Shown in pieces: positions 16,651-25,255 of a stretch of 64,000 nt of DNA; within the stretch, counting starts at the first letter, position 1; every line of letters starts with the position of its first letter. Source of the stretch: Candidatus Caldarchaeum subterraneum. Lineage in GTDB: Archaea > Thermoproteota > Nitrososphaeria_A > Caldarchaeales > Caldarchaeaceae. A program made the position numbers and the translations under genes. The DNA lies in contig CALHAG010000009.1 of assembly GCA_937934305.1 (NCBI GenBank), positions 1 through 64,000 on the forward strand, in the 5' to 3' direction. The notes beneath the pieces are model-generated. The model saw only the letters and a list, made by a program, of their open reading frames with translations. It did no database searches and was not told where the DNA came from.

Positions 16651-17772
16651 ATGGTTGGTTGGGTTGTGAGAAGAAGAGTTTTTCTCGCTGTGCTCGGTTT
16701 CGCGTCAGCCTTGGGGGCAGCGGCCTTGGCCTCTTCCTTTTTTAGGAGTGGGGAAAAGTCTTATTCAAGTTTCACGGTAGTTGCTGAAAAGTTGTCTGTG
16801 CCATGGTCGATTTCATTCATCTCCAGCGACGAGGCTTTGTTTACCGAGAGAAACGGTGCGGTGAAACTTCTCACCCTTTCAACGGGCAGGGTTGAGGAAG
16901 TCGGGCGATTTGAGGTGGCAGCCGTTGGTGAAGGCGGTCTCCTCGGAATAGAAACACGTAGAGCAGGTGGAAAAACAATTGTCTATCTCTATCATAGCTA
17001 TAGAGAAGGCGGAAAAATCTTCAACAAAGTCGTCAAAACCATCTACAACGGTGGTCTTCAGGACCCAGTTGACATAATCTCAGGCATACCGGGTGGAACC
17101 GTTCACAACGGCGGAAGGTTGAAAATAGGTCCCGACAACATGCTCTACATAGCGACGGGCGAGGGAGGAGTGCCAGACCTTTCGCAGGACACGGGCTCAC
17201 TTGGTGGAAAAATTCTCAGACTAACACCGGATGGAGAAGTACCTCAAGACAACCCCTTCAAAACCCCCGTCTATGCACTGGGGCTGAGGAACCCGCAGGG
17301 ACTTGCATGGCATCCGGTGACACAGGAGCTCTACTGCACAGACCACGGCCCCAGCGGTGAAGGCCTCAGAATAGCCCATGACGAGGTGAACCTTATCAAG
17401 CCAGGCGCCAACTATGGATGGCCCATCGTAATTGGAGACGATGGCGATGAAAAGTTCGTGAAACCGGTTGTCCACAGCGGGTTGGAGACATGGGCGCCCT
17501 CTGGATGCTGTTTCTACACGGGCCGAGGAAACCCGGAGTTTAGTAACTCCCTATTCTTCGCAGCCCTGCGAGGAAGACACCTTCACAGGCTTGTCTTCGA
17601 TGAAGACGGCCACAGAGTTGTCTTGTCTGAGAAGCTCTTTGACGGCCAGTTCGGCAGGCTAAGAGATGTAGTGGAGGGGCCAGACGGAAACCTCTACATT
17701 TTAACAAGCAACCGTGATGGAAGAGGCTCCCCCACCCCAAATGATGATAGAATAATTCGCGTCACTTTTTAG
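16651..17772 (+). CDS. Secreted PQQ-type aldose sugar dehydrogenase (glucose/sorbosone dehydrogenase family)
   Basis: A six-bladed beta-propeller protein of about 373 residues. It starts with a twin-arginine-like signal (VRRRVFLAVLGFASALGAAA), implying export, possibly in folded form. Family motifs are VHNGGRLKIGPDNMLYIATG, LGLRNPQGLAWHP, a DHGPSGEG loop and DEVNLIKPGANYGWP, as in soluble aldose sugar dehydrogenases that oxidise sugars with PQQ. The start could be TTG 16648, ATG 16651 or GTG 16666; the last would place the arginines directly at the N-terminus. It ends inside the 3' end of the convergent small gene (11 bases of overlap). PQQ dependence is a family property, not visible here. 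Confidence 0.85.
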   Translation: MVGWVVRRRVFLAVLGFASALGAAALASSFFRSGEKSYSSFTVVAEKLSVPWSISFISSDEALFTERNGAVKLLTLSTGRVEEVGRFEVAAVGEGGLLGIETRRAGGKTIVYLYHSYREGGKIFNKVVKTIYNGGLQDPVDIISGIPGGTVHNGGRLKIGPDNMLYIATGEGGVPDLSQDTGSLGGKILRLTPDGEVPQDNPFKTPVYALGLRNPQGLAWHPVTQELYCTDHGPSGEGLRIAHDEVNLIKPGANYGWPIVIGDDGDEKFVKPVVHSGLETWAPSGCCFYTGRGNPEFSNSLFFAALRGRHLHRLVFDEDGHRVVLSEKLFDGQFGRLRDVVEGPDGNLYILTSNRDGRGSPTPNDDRIIRVTF

Positions 17773-18076
17773 AAAGTTTATCCTTGATGTAGAGGGTCCA
17801 GTAAGTCAACGGGTCCGTATCACCATGTGTGGATGCGCCTGAGATGTAGTATTCGTCAAGCTCGTCCGCAAGCTTCTCCACCTCATCTTCTGAAAGCAAG
17901 AGAGAGGTTCGCAGCTTCTCCATCTCCAATGAGAGAGATGACACTTCGTTGTCCATTTTGAGGTCGCGGAAAAACCTTATCCTGTTCACCAAAGAATAGA
18001 GTCTCTCCACCTTGTCCATCAACTCAGCCTCGAAATCTCCAGCATCGCTACCTGAGACCAAACGCCTCAACAGCAT
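17762..18076 (-). CDS. Small helical protein of unknown function
   Basis: I do not recognise this 104-residue protein. It is predicted to be mostly helical with heptad-like Leu/Glu patterns at about residues 15-75 and a Lys-rich C-terminus. It overlaps the upstream small gene by 29 bases, so translation of the two is likely coupled. No metal-binding or membrane features are visible. Confidence 0.55.
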   Translation of the reverse strand: MLLRRLVSGSDAGDFEAELMDKVERLYSLVNRIRFFRDLKMDNEVSSLSLEMEKLRTSLLLSEDEVEKLADELDEYYISGASTHGDTDPLTYWTLYIKDKLSKK

Positions 18077-18299
18077 ATGTTTTGGAGTTGATTAAAAAGG
18101 TAAACCGCCTAAACATCCGTTCCCCCTTCCTCCTAAACACTCCAGCCACCTCATACACCTCCCCCCTATCAAAAGTTCTCACAACCTCGAACTCCACCTC
18201 ACCATACTTACTCTCCAGATAGACTCTAACAGCATCCACCACTCTCTCAAGCTCCACATCGCCCTCAACACGATTCCCGCTAAAATTTTTTACCAACAT
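18048..18299 (-). CDS. Small basic/acidic protein of unknown function
   Basis: From the ATG at 18299 the product has 83 residues (MLVKNFSGNRVEGDVELERV...) with alternating strand and helix pattern and the segment GEVYEVAGVFRRKGER. I cannot name a family. The open frame continues upstream to 18395, but that part overlaps the start of the divergent aminopeptidase gene by 79 bases and carries an unlikely composition, so the inner ATG is preferred. It diverges from the aminopeptidase with 17 bases between start codons. Confidence 0.5.
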   Translation of the reverse strand: MLVKNFSGNRVEGDVELERVVDAVRVYLESKYGEVEFEVVRTFDRGEVYEVAGVFRRKGERMFRRFTFLINSKTYAVEAFGLR

Positions 18300-18316
18300 C
18301 TCTCGCCCTTCTACCC

Positions 18317-20785
18317 ATGACAACACAGCCTTACCTAAAGGCTGGAAGAGACTTCGCTTTTCCCGATTACAGGCCAAGATACCCGCGTCAAACAAGCTTC
18401 AAGATAAACCACTACCGTCTCGAACTCAAAGTCGACATAGAGGACAGGAGAGTGGATGGTTATGCGGAGCTTAGGCTGACCAGTAACGAGTCGGTGGTGG
18501 AGCTCGACGCCGTCGATTTCCAGATTCTCGAGGTTACTGGTGTCAAAGAGAAAAACTATGACGGAAAAGTACTAACTCTCTGTTTCGATGGAGCTGGTGA
18601 AAAAGTTGTTGGAATAAGGTACAGGGCTTGGCCGAGGACGGGTGTCCATTTTGTGGAGAAGGAGAGAGGTTATGGTTTCCCATTCGTATGGAGCCATGGC
18701 GAACCCGAGTATCACAGAAACTGGATACCAATCTACGACTATCCCAACATGAAGTTCACCACAGAGCTTTTGGTAACTGTTCCCCAGCCGCTTGAAGTCG
18801 TCTCCAACGGCGAGCTGTTGAGGAAGATGGACAACGGAGACGGCACATCCACTTTCCACTGGTTAATGGATAAGCCTCATCCGGCATACCTCATCAGCTT
18901 CGTGGCGGGAGTGTTTGACAAAGCTGAGGAGACTGTTGACGGCGTCCGCCTCGAATACTATGTTCCGAGAGGCTTTGGAAAACTGATGAAAAACTCTTTC
19001 ACCAAAACCGCTGACATAATCAGGTTTTTCAGCAATTACCTGAATTATCCCTACCCCTTCAAAGTCTATCGGCAGGTCTGTGTGCCAGAGTTTGTTGTAG
19101 GCGGCATGGAGAACACAACAGCCACAACCCTGACAGACCTCACCCTCCACGACGACCATGCGCACATGGATTTCAGCAGCGACCCGCTCGTCGCCCATGA
19201 GGCAGCGCACCAGTGGTTCGGAGACCTTGTCACCTGCCGAGACTGGTCACACATCTGGCTCAACGAATCCTTCGCAACATACCTCGAAAACCTCTACCTC
19301 AGGCATGACAAAGGAAACGACGAGTTTCTATACGAGCTCTACAACGACCTCAAATCCTATCTCGACGAATACAAACGCCGATACTCCAGGCCCGTAGTCT
19401 TTCGAGTATACAAGTACCCGGAGGAGCTTTTCGACAGACATGCATACCCAAAAGGGGGGCTGGTGCTTCACACCATCAAAAACATAGTGGGTGAGGAAAG
19501 TTTCCGCAAAGCATTGAACCTGTTTCTGACGCGTCACCAATACTCAAACGCAGACACAGAGGATTTGCGGAAGGCCCTCGAGGAATCATCGGGCATGATG
19601 CTGGAGAAGGTGTTTGAGCAGCTTGTGTATTCGGCGGGGCATCCAGTGGTCAAGGTAAGCTATCGATGGGAGCCTGAAACAAACCTGTTCAAGATAAGCT
19701 TTAAGCAGGTCCAGGGAGAGGATTCTCCCGAAACCTATGGACTCAGCCTGGATGTTGTAATTCACTCCAGTGGAGAAAAGATCGAGAGAAAAATATCTCT
19801 TGAGGAGCGTGAAACAACGCTTTTCCTATCCATGAAAAACAGACCAGACCATGTCTGTGTAGACCCTGAGCTCAAGGTTTTACGTGTCCTCGAGGTGGAG
19901 AGGCCGCTTGAAGAGGCTCTCACAATGGTTGAGAAATGTGAAAGCGTTGTCTGCCGGATAGAGATGATTGACTCGCTGGCAAAACATGGTGGACGTAGGG
20001 TTGTCGAGGTGTTGGAGAGAGTTGTCTCATGTGACCCGTTTTGGGGAGTTTCATACAAAGCCGCTAAGGCTCTCGGGGAGATTAAGACTGAGGAAGCGAA
20101 GGCAGCTCTCCTCCGTGTCCTCGAAAAAGTCAAGCATCCGAAAATCCGCAGGGGAATAGTGGAAGCTCTCGGCTCCTTCGAAAAAGACACAGAGGTGATG
20201 AGGATGTTGGCAAAAGTGGTTGAAGATTCGAGCGAGTCATATTATGTTAGACAGGCTGCGTCAATTTCACTCGGGCGGCTTAAGCTCGAGGACGCGGTTC
20301 CGGTTCTCATCAAGGCCCTTGACTACCCATCACACGCACATGTTATCCCATCCGGCGCAGTCCAGGGATTGGCTGAAACAGGCTTGGATAAAGTCTATGA
20401 ACATGTTTCTAAGAGAACTGAAAAAAGCTATCCGACGCCAGTTCGAGTATCAGCGACCGTGGCTCTCGCAAAATTCCCAGAAAAACGCGAAACATACACC
20501 TTGCTCGAAAAGTTGTCAGAAGACAGTAACGAGCGTGTTCGCCACGCGGTCGTCGCCGCCGCTCGGGAGATGATGGACCCAAGGCTTCTCCCCATGCTCG
20601 ACAAAATGGCTGAGAAGGATTTGAATGAGAGGGTGAGACGGAGCGCAAGGGAAGTCTCTAAAAAGATTAGAGACCATCTCGAGAAAGGCGTCGAATACAA
20701 GTCGCTGCGAGAGGAGCTTGAGAAAATAAGGGAGGAGAATAGGCGGCTGGCTGAGAGGCTTTACAGAGTTGAGGGCAAGGTTTAA
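18317..20785 (+). CDS. M1-family zinc aminopeptidase with C-terminal HEAT repeats
   Basis: An 822-residue metallopeptidase that removes N-terminal residues from peptides, probably in the cytosol since no signal is seen. It contains the exopeptidase motif GGMEN, and the zinc site HEAAH at residues 294-298 with Glu317 in NESFAT (HEXXH-18-E). The region after about residue 540 differs from tricorn-factor-type M1 enzymes. It contains tandem HEAT/PBS-lyase-like repeats (for example SYKAAKALGEIKTEEAKAAL, YYVRQAASISLGRLKLEDAV, VRVSATVALAKFPEK) and ends with a coiled coil of about 30 residues. The repeats could bind a partner or shape the peptide chamber. It follows a leaderless start after an AT-rich stretch at 18281-18290. 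Confidence 0.92.
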   Translation: MTTQPYLKAGRDFAFPDYRPRYPRQTSFKINHYRLELKVDIEDRRVDGYAELRLTSNESVVELDAVDFQILEVTGVKEKNYDGKVLTLCFDGAGEKVVGIRYRAWPRTGVHFVEKERGYGFPFVWSHGEPEYHRNWIPIYDYPNMKFTTELLVTVPQPLEVVSNGELLRKMDNGDGTSTFHWLMDKPHPAYLISFVAGVFDKAEETVDGVRLEYYVPRGFGKLMKNSFTKTADIIRFFSNYLNYPYPFKVYRQVCVPEFVVGGMENTTATTLTDLTLHDDHAHMDFSSDPLVAHEAAHQWFGDLVTCRDWSHIWLNESFATYLENLYLRHDKGNDEFLYELYNDLKSYLDEYKRRYSRPVVFRVYKYPEELFDRHAYPKGGLVLHTIKNIVGEESFRKALNLFLTRHQYSNADTEDLRKALEESSGMMLEKVFEQLVYSAGHPVVKVSYRWEPETNLFKISFKQVQGEDSPETYGLSLDVVIHSSGEKIERKISLEERETTLFLSMKNRPDHVCVDPELKVLRVLEVERPLEEALTMVEKCESVVCRIEMIDSLAKHGGRRVVEVLERVVSCDPFWGVSYKAAKALGEIKTEEAKAALLRVLEKVKHPKIRRGIVEALGSFEKDTEVMRMLAKVVEDSSESYYVRQAASISLGRLKLEDAVPVLIKALDYPSHAHVIPSGAVQGLAETGLDKVYEHVSKRTEKSYPTPVRVSATVALAKFPEKRETYTLLEKLSEDSNERVRHAVVAAAREMMDPRLLPMLDKMAEKDLNERVRRSAREVSKKIRDHLEKGVEYKSLREELEKIREENRRLAERLYRVEGKV

Positions 20786-20868
20786 CAGCTTCATCCAAGT
20801 TTCATGGCTCGGCGGCGATGATGAACAGAAACGCTTGAAAAGTGATAGCCTCTGGGGTATCTGAGCCG

Positions 20869-21252
20869 CTAAACCAGCGTCTCCACAGACTCGACAATAT
20901 CCCTGACTGTTATCATGCCCACAAGGTTGTTGTCCCTGTCGACTACGGGGAGATGTCTAATGTTGTTAGAAACCATTATGTTTTTTGCCTCGTTCAGAGA
21001 AGCATCCTCCCTAACAACGATAACATCACGCGTCATGTATTCGCTGATTTTCGAGTCATAGTCGACACGTAGCGCAAAGAACTTCACGAAATCTTTCTCG
21101 GTAACTATGCCCACGACTTTTCCATCAGAGACAACCACGACGCTGCTCACCTTATACTGAATCATTTTCTCCGCAATATCGGAAAGCTTTTCCTCACCTT
21201 TTGCCGTGACGAGCCGACGGGACATTATTTCTGAAACCTTTACCCCAAGCAA
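20869..21252 (-). CDS. Paired CBS-domain protein
   Basis: A 127-residue protein made only of two CBS motifs, about residues 8-60 and 70-125. Each has the typical end 'VVVSDGKVVGIVTEKDF' and 'PVVDRDNNLVGMITVRD'. Such stand-alone pairs bind adenine nucleotides and act as sensors for a partner enzyme or channel. No partner is fused or obviously linked. The start is TTG at 21252; a shorter start at the Met in SEIMSRRL is possible. Confidence 0.88.
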   Translation of the reverse strand: MLGVKVSEIMSRRLVTAKGEEKLSDIAEKMIQYKVSSVVVVSDGKVVGIVTEKDFVKFFALRVDYDSKISEYMTRDVIVVREDASLNEAKNIMVSNNIRHLPVVDRDNNLVGMITVRDIVESVETLV

Positions 21253-21286
21253 CCCAACATATTACACTTTTTGGCCAATAAATCAT

Positions 21287-22081
21287 TTACTCCAGTGTAA
21301 GGAGGCTAGGTAGTTCAGCAAGGCTGTCTACAACCATGTCTGCCATGGATGTCTTGTCTTTGAAGAGCTCAAAGGCACCGGTTTTCACAAGTATGCATCG
21401 AGCCCCCACAGCCCTTGCCGCCGCGACGTCGGTGTCGACACGGTCACCTACAAAAACCACCTCCGAAGCCTGTAGACCAAGAGTCTCCAAAGCCATCCGA
21501 GAGGAGATGACCGATGGCTTTCCCACTGAAACCGGTGTCACTCCAGTGGCGGCTGAAAGCATGGCTATGATCGAGCCCGCGCCCGGCATAAACCCTTCCT
21601 CTGTGGGATAGATGTTGTCGAGGTTTGTTGCTATGAATTTTGCACCATTCCTTATAGCTTGTGAGGCGTCGGCGGCTTTCTGATAAGTGAATTGTCTGTC
21701 CAGACCTGCTATCACGTAATCGGCCAACTTCCATTGGCTGTGCTCTATGACCTGCAGCCCCAGTTGCAGAGCCTCTCCAGATATGCCCTCTTCCCCCACC
21801 ACAAGCACATTGGCCCTTGGATGCTCTGTTGCCACATACTTGGACGCGAGATAACCAGATGTCAAAATCTCTGAGACAGAGGCATGGATGCCCATGCGGC
21901 TTAGCTTCTCAATGTACTGGGTTCTTGTCATGGTGGAGTTGTTTGTCATGAAAACCAGCTTCAGCTTTTTTCGGAGTTTGTTGACGGCTTCGGGTGCGCC
22001 TGGAAGCGGCTTGGAGCCGATGTAGATTGTGCCGTCCATGTCGAGGACGAGGCCTTTCACTTTTTCCAGCGTTATCTTCAC
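21287..22081 (-). CDS. HAD-IIA family phosphatase (NagD / p-nitrophenyl phosphatase-like)
   Basis: A 264-residue HAD hydrolase with motif I LVLDMDGTIYIGSKPLPGA, motif II FMTNNST, the C2a-type cap between about residues 75 and 180, the lysine of motif III in VGKPSV and motif IV VFVGDRVDTDVAAA. This matches archaeal NagD-like phosphatases, some of which act on phosphoglycolate or sugar phosphates; the substrate here is unknown. It lies seven bases from the Lrp gene on the same strand and probably shares its transcript. Confidence 0.9.
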   Translation of the reverse strand: MKITLEKVKGLVLDMDGTIYIGSKPLPGAPEAVNKLRKKLKLVFMTNNSTMTRTQYIEKLSRMGIHASVSEILTSGYLASKYVATEHPRANVLVVGEEGISGEALQLGLQVIEHSQWKLADYVIAGLDRQFTYQKAADASQAIRNGAKFIATNLDNIYPTEEGFMPGAGSIIAMLSAATGVTPVSVGKPSVISSRMALETLGLQASEVVFVGDRVDTDVAAARAVGARCILVKTGAFELFKDKTSMADMVVDSLAELPSLLTLE

Positions 22082-22088
22082 CCCTCTG

Positions 22089-22538
22089 TTAGACGCTTTC
22101 TTTAACGGCCGCGAGGGAAACGCATGTAACCGTTTTCCCTACCCCCGACATGTTTCTTATTTTGTCGACGACGAGGGAGCCTATGGACTGCATAGACTCG
22201 GACCTCACTTTCACTATGATATCCCATTCACCTGTTATGACATGTGCCTCCACCACCTCCGGAAGCTTCGCGATGTCTTCAGCCAGTTTCTTCTGCGATG
22301 TTGTTCCCTGCTGAAATGATACGAGGACAAAGGCTGTGGCGGGTTTGCCCAGCTTAGAATGGTCAAGCTGAACTGTGAACTTCTTAATCACGCCCAGCTG
22401 CTTAAGTCGCTTAATTCTCTCCTGAACAGTTGTGCGCGGCATCTTAACCTTCGCCGCTATGGCTGAAACCGTCTGTTCAGCATCTTCCACAAGCTCCTGA
22501 AGTATTTTGAGGTCCTTTTCATCAAGTTCTGTTGACAT
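22089..22538 (-). CDS. Lrp/AsnC-family transcription regulator
   Basis: A 149-residue regulator with an N-terminal helix-turn-helix (about residues 8-52, recognition part MPRTTVQERIKRLKQLGVI) and a C-terminal RAM ligand-binding domain (about 70-145, with VVEAHVITGEWDIIVKVR). Family members sense amino acids or other small molecules and form octamers. A perfect 12-base palindrome sits between its TATA box and its start codon, so autoregulation is likely. It diverges from the HMG-CoA synthase operon and could also act there. Confidence 0.92.
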   Translation of the reverse strand: MSTELDEKDLKILQELVEDAEQTVSAIAAKVKMPRTTVQERIKRLKQLGVIKKFTVQLDHSKLGKPATAFVLVSFQQGTTSQKKLAEDIAKLPEVVEAHVITGEWDIIVKVRSESMQSIGSLVVDKIRNMSGVGKTVTCVSLAAVKESV

Positions 22539-22542
22539 AATG

Positions 22543-22554
22543 ACGATTAATCGT
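22543..22554. promoter_or_regulatory. Perfect 12-bp palindrome, candidate Lrp operator
   Basis: ACGATTAATCGT is an exact inverted repeat placed 5 bases ahead of the Lrp ATG and downstream of its TATA box, where bound protein would block initiation. Archaeal Lrp-type proteins often bind short palindromes and repress their own genes. Binding is inferred from position only. Confidence 0.5.
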
Positions 22555-22567
22555 TAGGAGGGCTCTG

Positions 22568-22576
22568 TATTATTTT
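22568..22576 (-). promoter_or_regulatory. TATA-like element for the lrp gene
   Basis: On the minus strand AAAATAATA lies 30-38 bases before the lrp ATG, upstream of the palindrome. Confidence 0.45.
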
Positions 22577-22619
22577 TGCTGTTGTTCGCTGTTTGTCGAA
22601 ACCTTTGTCTGCAAAAGCC

Positions 22620-22627
22620 TTTTAATA
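22620..22627 (+). promoter_or_regulatory. TATA box for the HMG-CoA synthase operon
   Basis: TTTTAATA is 23-30 bases before the ATG of the HMG-CoA synthase gene, consistent with a leaderless message. Confidence 0.55.
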
Positions 22628-22649
22628 GGGCTGGGAGAACCAATTCAAC

Positions 22650-23696
22650 ATGCCGAAGATAAGAGACGCAGCTATTCACGGTTATGGTTGCTATCTTCCA
22701 AGGTATAGAATATCCGGCGAGGAGATAGCAAGGGTATGGGGTAAATCCTCCGCCGAGCTGCCTGTCAAGGAGAAGGCGGTGGCGGGGTTGGATGAGGACA
22801 CTATCACTATGGCTGCGGAGGCCGCGCGAATGGCTCTGGTTCGGGCCGGTGTAGAGCCTTCCAGGGTTCAGGCGGTTCACGTCGGAACTGAGTCCAAGCC
22901 CTACGCCGTTAAGCCATCTGGTACGCTGGTCGCAGAAATCTTGGGAGTATCCCGCCATGTAACCACCGCCGATTTCGAGTTCGCCTGCAAAGCAGGGACA
23001 GAGGCTATGCAGATGGTTACTGCTCTTGTCGAGACAGGTCGGATTGAGTTCGGGCTTGCCATAGGGGCTGATACGGCGCAGGGAAGACCTGGTGACGCCC
23101 TTGAATACACCGCGGCAAGCGGGGCCGCCGCTTACCTCATAGGCCGCAACGGCTCAGACTGTGTGGCGAAATTCGAATACTCAACATCATACGTGTCTGA
23201 CACTCCAGACTTCTGGAGAAGAAGCTATGAACGGTATCCTATGCATGGGTCCCGATTCACCGGCGAGCCAGCCTACTTCCACCACACATTATCCGCTTTA
23301 AAGACCGTGCTCGAGGAAAACGGTTTCACCATCAACGACATAGACTATTTTGTTTTCCACCAGCCGAACGTAAAATTCCCCTTTGCGGTGTCAAAGATAC
23401 TCTCCATTCCTATGGAGAAGGTAAAGCCCGGGATTGTTGCAGACGTGGTGGGTAACACTTACGCCGCTTGTTCTATGATTGGGCTTGCAAAGGTCTTAGA
23501 CATAGCTAAGCCGGGGCAGCGTATAGTTATGACCTCTTATGGCTCGGGAGCTGGAAGCGACTCATTCGTGTTAACCGTGTGTGACGGGGTTGAGGAGAAA
23601 CGTGGCAGAGGACCGAGTTTCAGCCAACTTCTCAGCCGCAGAAGGCCGATAGATTACTCGACCTATCTCAAGTTCAGGGATAAGCTAAGGGTGTAG
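22650..23696 (+). CDS. Hydroxymethylglutaryl-CoA synthase
   Basis: A 348-residue archaeal HMG-CoA synthase that condenses acetoacetyl-CoA and acetyl-CoA as the second step of the mevalonate pathway, feeding isoprenoid lipid synthesis. The acyl-enzyme cysteine is Cys113 in FEFACKAGTEAM, the general-base region is VGTESKP near residue 80, and the catalytic histidine segment is YFVFHQPN. It leads an operon with a thiolase-like gene (four bases later) and a DUF35 gene. This set forms one complex in a methanogen, in which CoA intermediates pass between the enzymes. Confidence 0.95.
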   Translation: MPKIRDAAIHGYGCYLPRYRISGEEIARVWGKSSAELPVKEKAVAGLDEDTITMAAEAARMALVRAGVEPSRVQAVHVGTESKPYAVKPSGTLVAEILGVSRHVTTADFEFACKAGTEAMQMVTALVETGRIEFGLAIGADTAQGRPGDALEYTAASGAAAYLIGRNGSDCVAKFEYSTSYVSDTPDFWRRSYERYPMHGSRFTGEPAYFHHTLSALKTVLEENGFTINDIDYFVFHQPNVKFPFAVSKILSIPMEKVKPGIVADVVGNTYAACSMIGLAKVLDIAKPGQRIVMTSYGSGAGSDSFVLTVCDGVEEKRGRGPSFSQLLSRRRPIDYSTYLKFRDKLRV

Positions 23697-23700
23697 CGGG

Positions 23701-24855
23701 TTGCGGGCTGTACTGGTCGGAGCGGGGTTGACGAAGGTGGATGAGCACTGGGACAAAGGCTTGACAGAGCTTATGGCGGAGGCCTCTCTTCAAGCACTCG
23801 ACTCAGCGGGCGTTTCAACAGTCGACGCGGTATATGTGTCAAACGCTTTCGGGCAAATCCTGCAGGAGCAGTCCAACATAGGAGCATATGTAGCGGAGGA
23901 GCTTGGTATGAGAGGTGTCGCTGCCTCAAGGTTTGAGGCAGGCGGGGCCTCTGGCTTGGTCGCTGTGATAGCCGCTGTCGCGGCGGTTTCATCCGGTCTA
24001 TACAAATCTGTTCTCGTCGTCGGCGGCGAGAAAATGTCTGAGGCAACCTCGGAGGATTATGTGTCGCTGCTCACAACGGAGGAGCCGGCCGAAACAGTTG
24101 CATCACTTGGGGTGACGCAACTGGCCGAGGCCGCTCTTCTTTACAAAGAGTATCTAAAACGCAACCGGCTGGAGCATGAAGATGTTGCATACTTCTCAGT
24201 TCTTAGTCATGAGCATTCTCAAACAGCTCCGCATGCTCAGTATCAGTTTAAAATCACCCTCGACAACGTGGTAAACTCGCCCATAGTGGCCGACCCCATT
24301 AGACGACTCGAGACAACCGCTCCAGCAGACGGAGCGGCAGCGGTTATAATCACTTCAAGGGAAACGGCCCTAAAAACCGACGGCTACAAGGCCGTCGTTT
24401 CAGGGATTGGCGCCGCCACCGACTATCCCTCGGCACTCGACCGCGAGGACCCTCTGTGGCTTAGTAGCTTGTCTCTGGCTTCTCAGAGAGCTTTGGAGAT
24501 GGCGGGGAGAAAGGTGTCCGAACTAGATTTTCTTGAGGTTCATGACAGCTATAGCTTATTGTCGCCGCTTTCGCTTGAGGCTATTGGGTTAGCTGAGGCC
24601 GGTGAACCCTGTCATCTTGCCCGCAAAGGTTGGTGGACGTTATCCGGTGAAGTGCCTGTCAACACCTTCGGTGGCTTGAAGGGCCGCGGAAACCCGGTTG
24701 GGGCCTCCGGTCTATACGCCTTGGTCGAAAGCTATCTTCAACTAACTGGACGCGCTGGAAAAAATCAGGTCGACCATGCGAAGGTAGGGATGGTGACCTC
24801 GATGGCGGGTCTTGGCTCACTTTCGGCGGCGGCCGTCGTGGAGGAGTGGGTGTAG
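23701..24855 (+). CDS. Thiolase-family protein (acetoacetyl-CoA thiolase position) lacking the catalytic Cys and His
   Basis: A 384-residue thiolase-fold protein in the position of acetoacetyl-CoA thiolase, which would supply HMG-CoA synthase. The fold is clear (GGEKMSEAT, the NTFGGLKGRGNPVGASGL end). However, the nucleophile loop that normally reads EAACASG is EAGGASG here, with Gly82 in the cysteine slot. The GHP motif of the active-site histidine reads GNP, with Asn331 in the histidine slot. Only one cysteine (in GEPCHLARKGW) is obvious in the second half. It may be a structural partner or have changed chemistry. The start is TTG at 23701. It ends one base before the DUF35 gene. Confidence 0.85.
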   Translation: MRAVLVGAGLTKVDEHWDKGLTELMAEASLQALDSAGVSTVDAVYVSNAFGQILQEQSNIGAYVAEELGMRGVAASRFEAGGASGLVAVIAAVAAVSSGLYKSVLVVGGEKMSEATSEDYVSLLTTEEPAETVASLGVTQLAEAALLYKEYLKRNRLEHEDVAYFSVLSHEHSQTAPHAQYQFKITLDNVVNSPIVADPIRRLETTAPADGAAAVIITSRETALKTDGYKAVVSGIGAATDYPSALDREDPLWLSSLSLASQRALEMAGRKVSELDFLEVHDSYSLLSPLSLEAIGLAEAGEPCHLARKGWWTLSGEVPVNTFGGLKGRGNPVGASGLYALVESYLQLTGRAGKNQVDHAKVGMVTSMAGLGSLSAAAVVEEWV

Positions 24856-24856
24856 T

Positions 24857-25255
24857 ATGTCGACGAGACCATCCTCCTACTGGCGTCTCCGCCCCTATCT
24901 CTACAGGCTTGAGGGAAACCGTTGCACACAATGCGGCCACTTTAACCCTCTCGCCCGAAAGATATGTAGAAAATGCGGCTCACGACGTCTCGAGCGAGAC
25001 AGGCTCGCCCACCGAGGTAAACTAAGACAATTTACTGTAATCTATCAGCCGCAGACAGGTTTTGAGAAAACTGTTCCATACGCGGTGGGATGGGTTGAGA
25101 TGTCTGATGGAACCCAGATAATGGGCCAGATTACAGACTGTGAACCATCGGAACTTTCAGTTGGCATGGATGTCGAAACGGTTGTCAGAAAAATACGTGT
25201 GGAAGGCGAGTCTAAGTTGATAGTTTACGGAGTAAAGTTTAGACCGGTGCTTTAG
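24857..25255 (+). CDS. DUF35 OB-fold / zinc ribbon protein of the thiolase-HMG-CoA synthase complex
   Basis: A 132-residue protein with an N-terminal rubredoxin-like zinc ribbon (CTQCGHFNPLARKICRKCG, four cysteines) and a C-terminal OB fold (about residues 50-130). In the known archaeal complex, DUF35 bridges thiolase and HMG-CoA synthase and forms the shared CoA-binding site. The ATG at 24857 is one base after the thiolase stop; the frame extends further upstream into the thiolase gene but that part has no DUF35 features. The 3' end overlaps the convergent coiled-coil gene by four bases. Confidence 0.9.
   Translation: MSTRPSSYWRLRPYLYRLEGNRCTQCGHFNPLARKICRKCGSRRLERDRLAHRGKLRQFTVIYQPQTGFEKTVPYAVGWVEMSDGTQIMGQITDCEPSELSVGMDVETVVRKIRVEGESKLIVYGVKFRPVL

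Noticed and set aside
18300-18395. Extension of the small minus-strand protein at 18048.
   Set aside because: It would cover the promoter and start of the aminopeptidase gene; the inner ATG gives a sensible protein.
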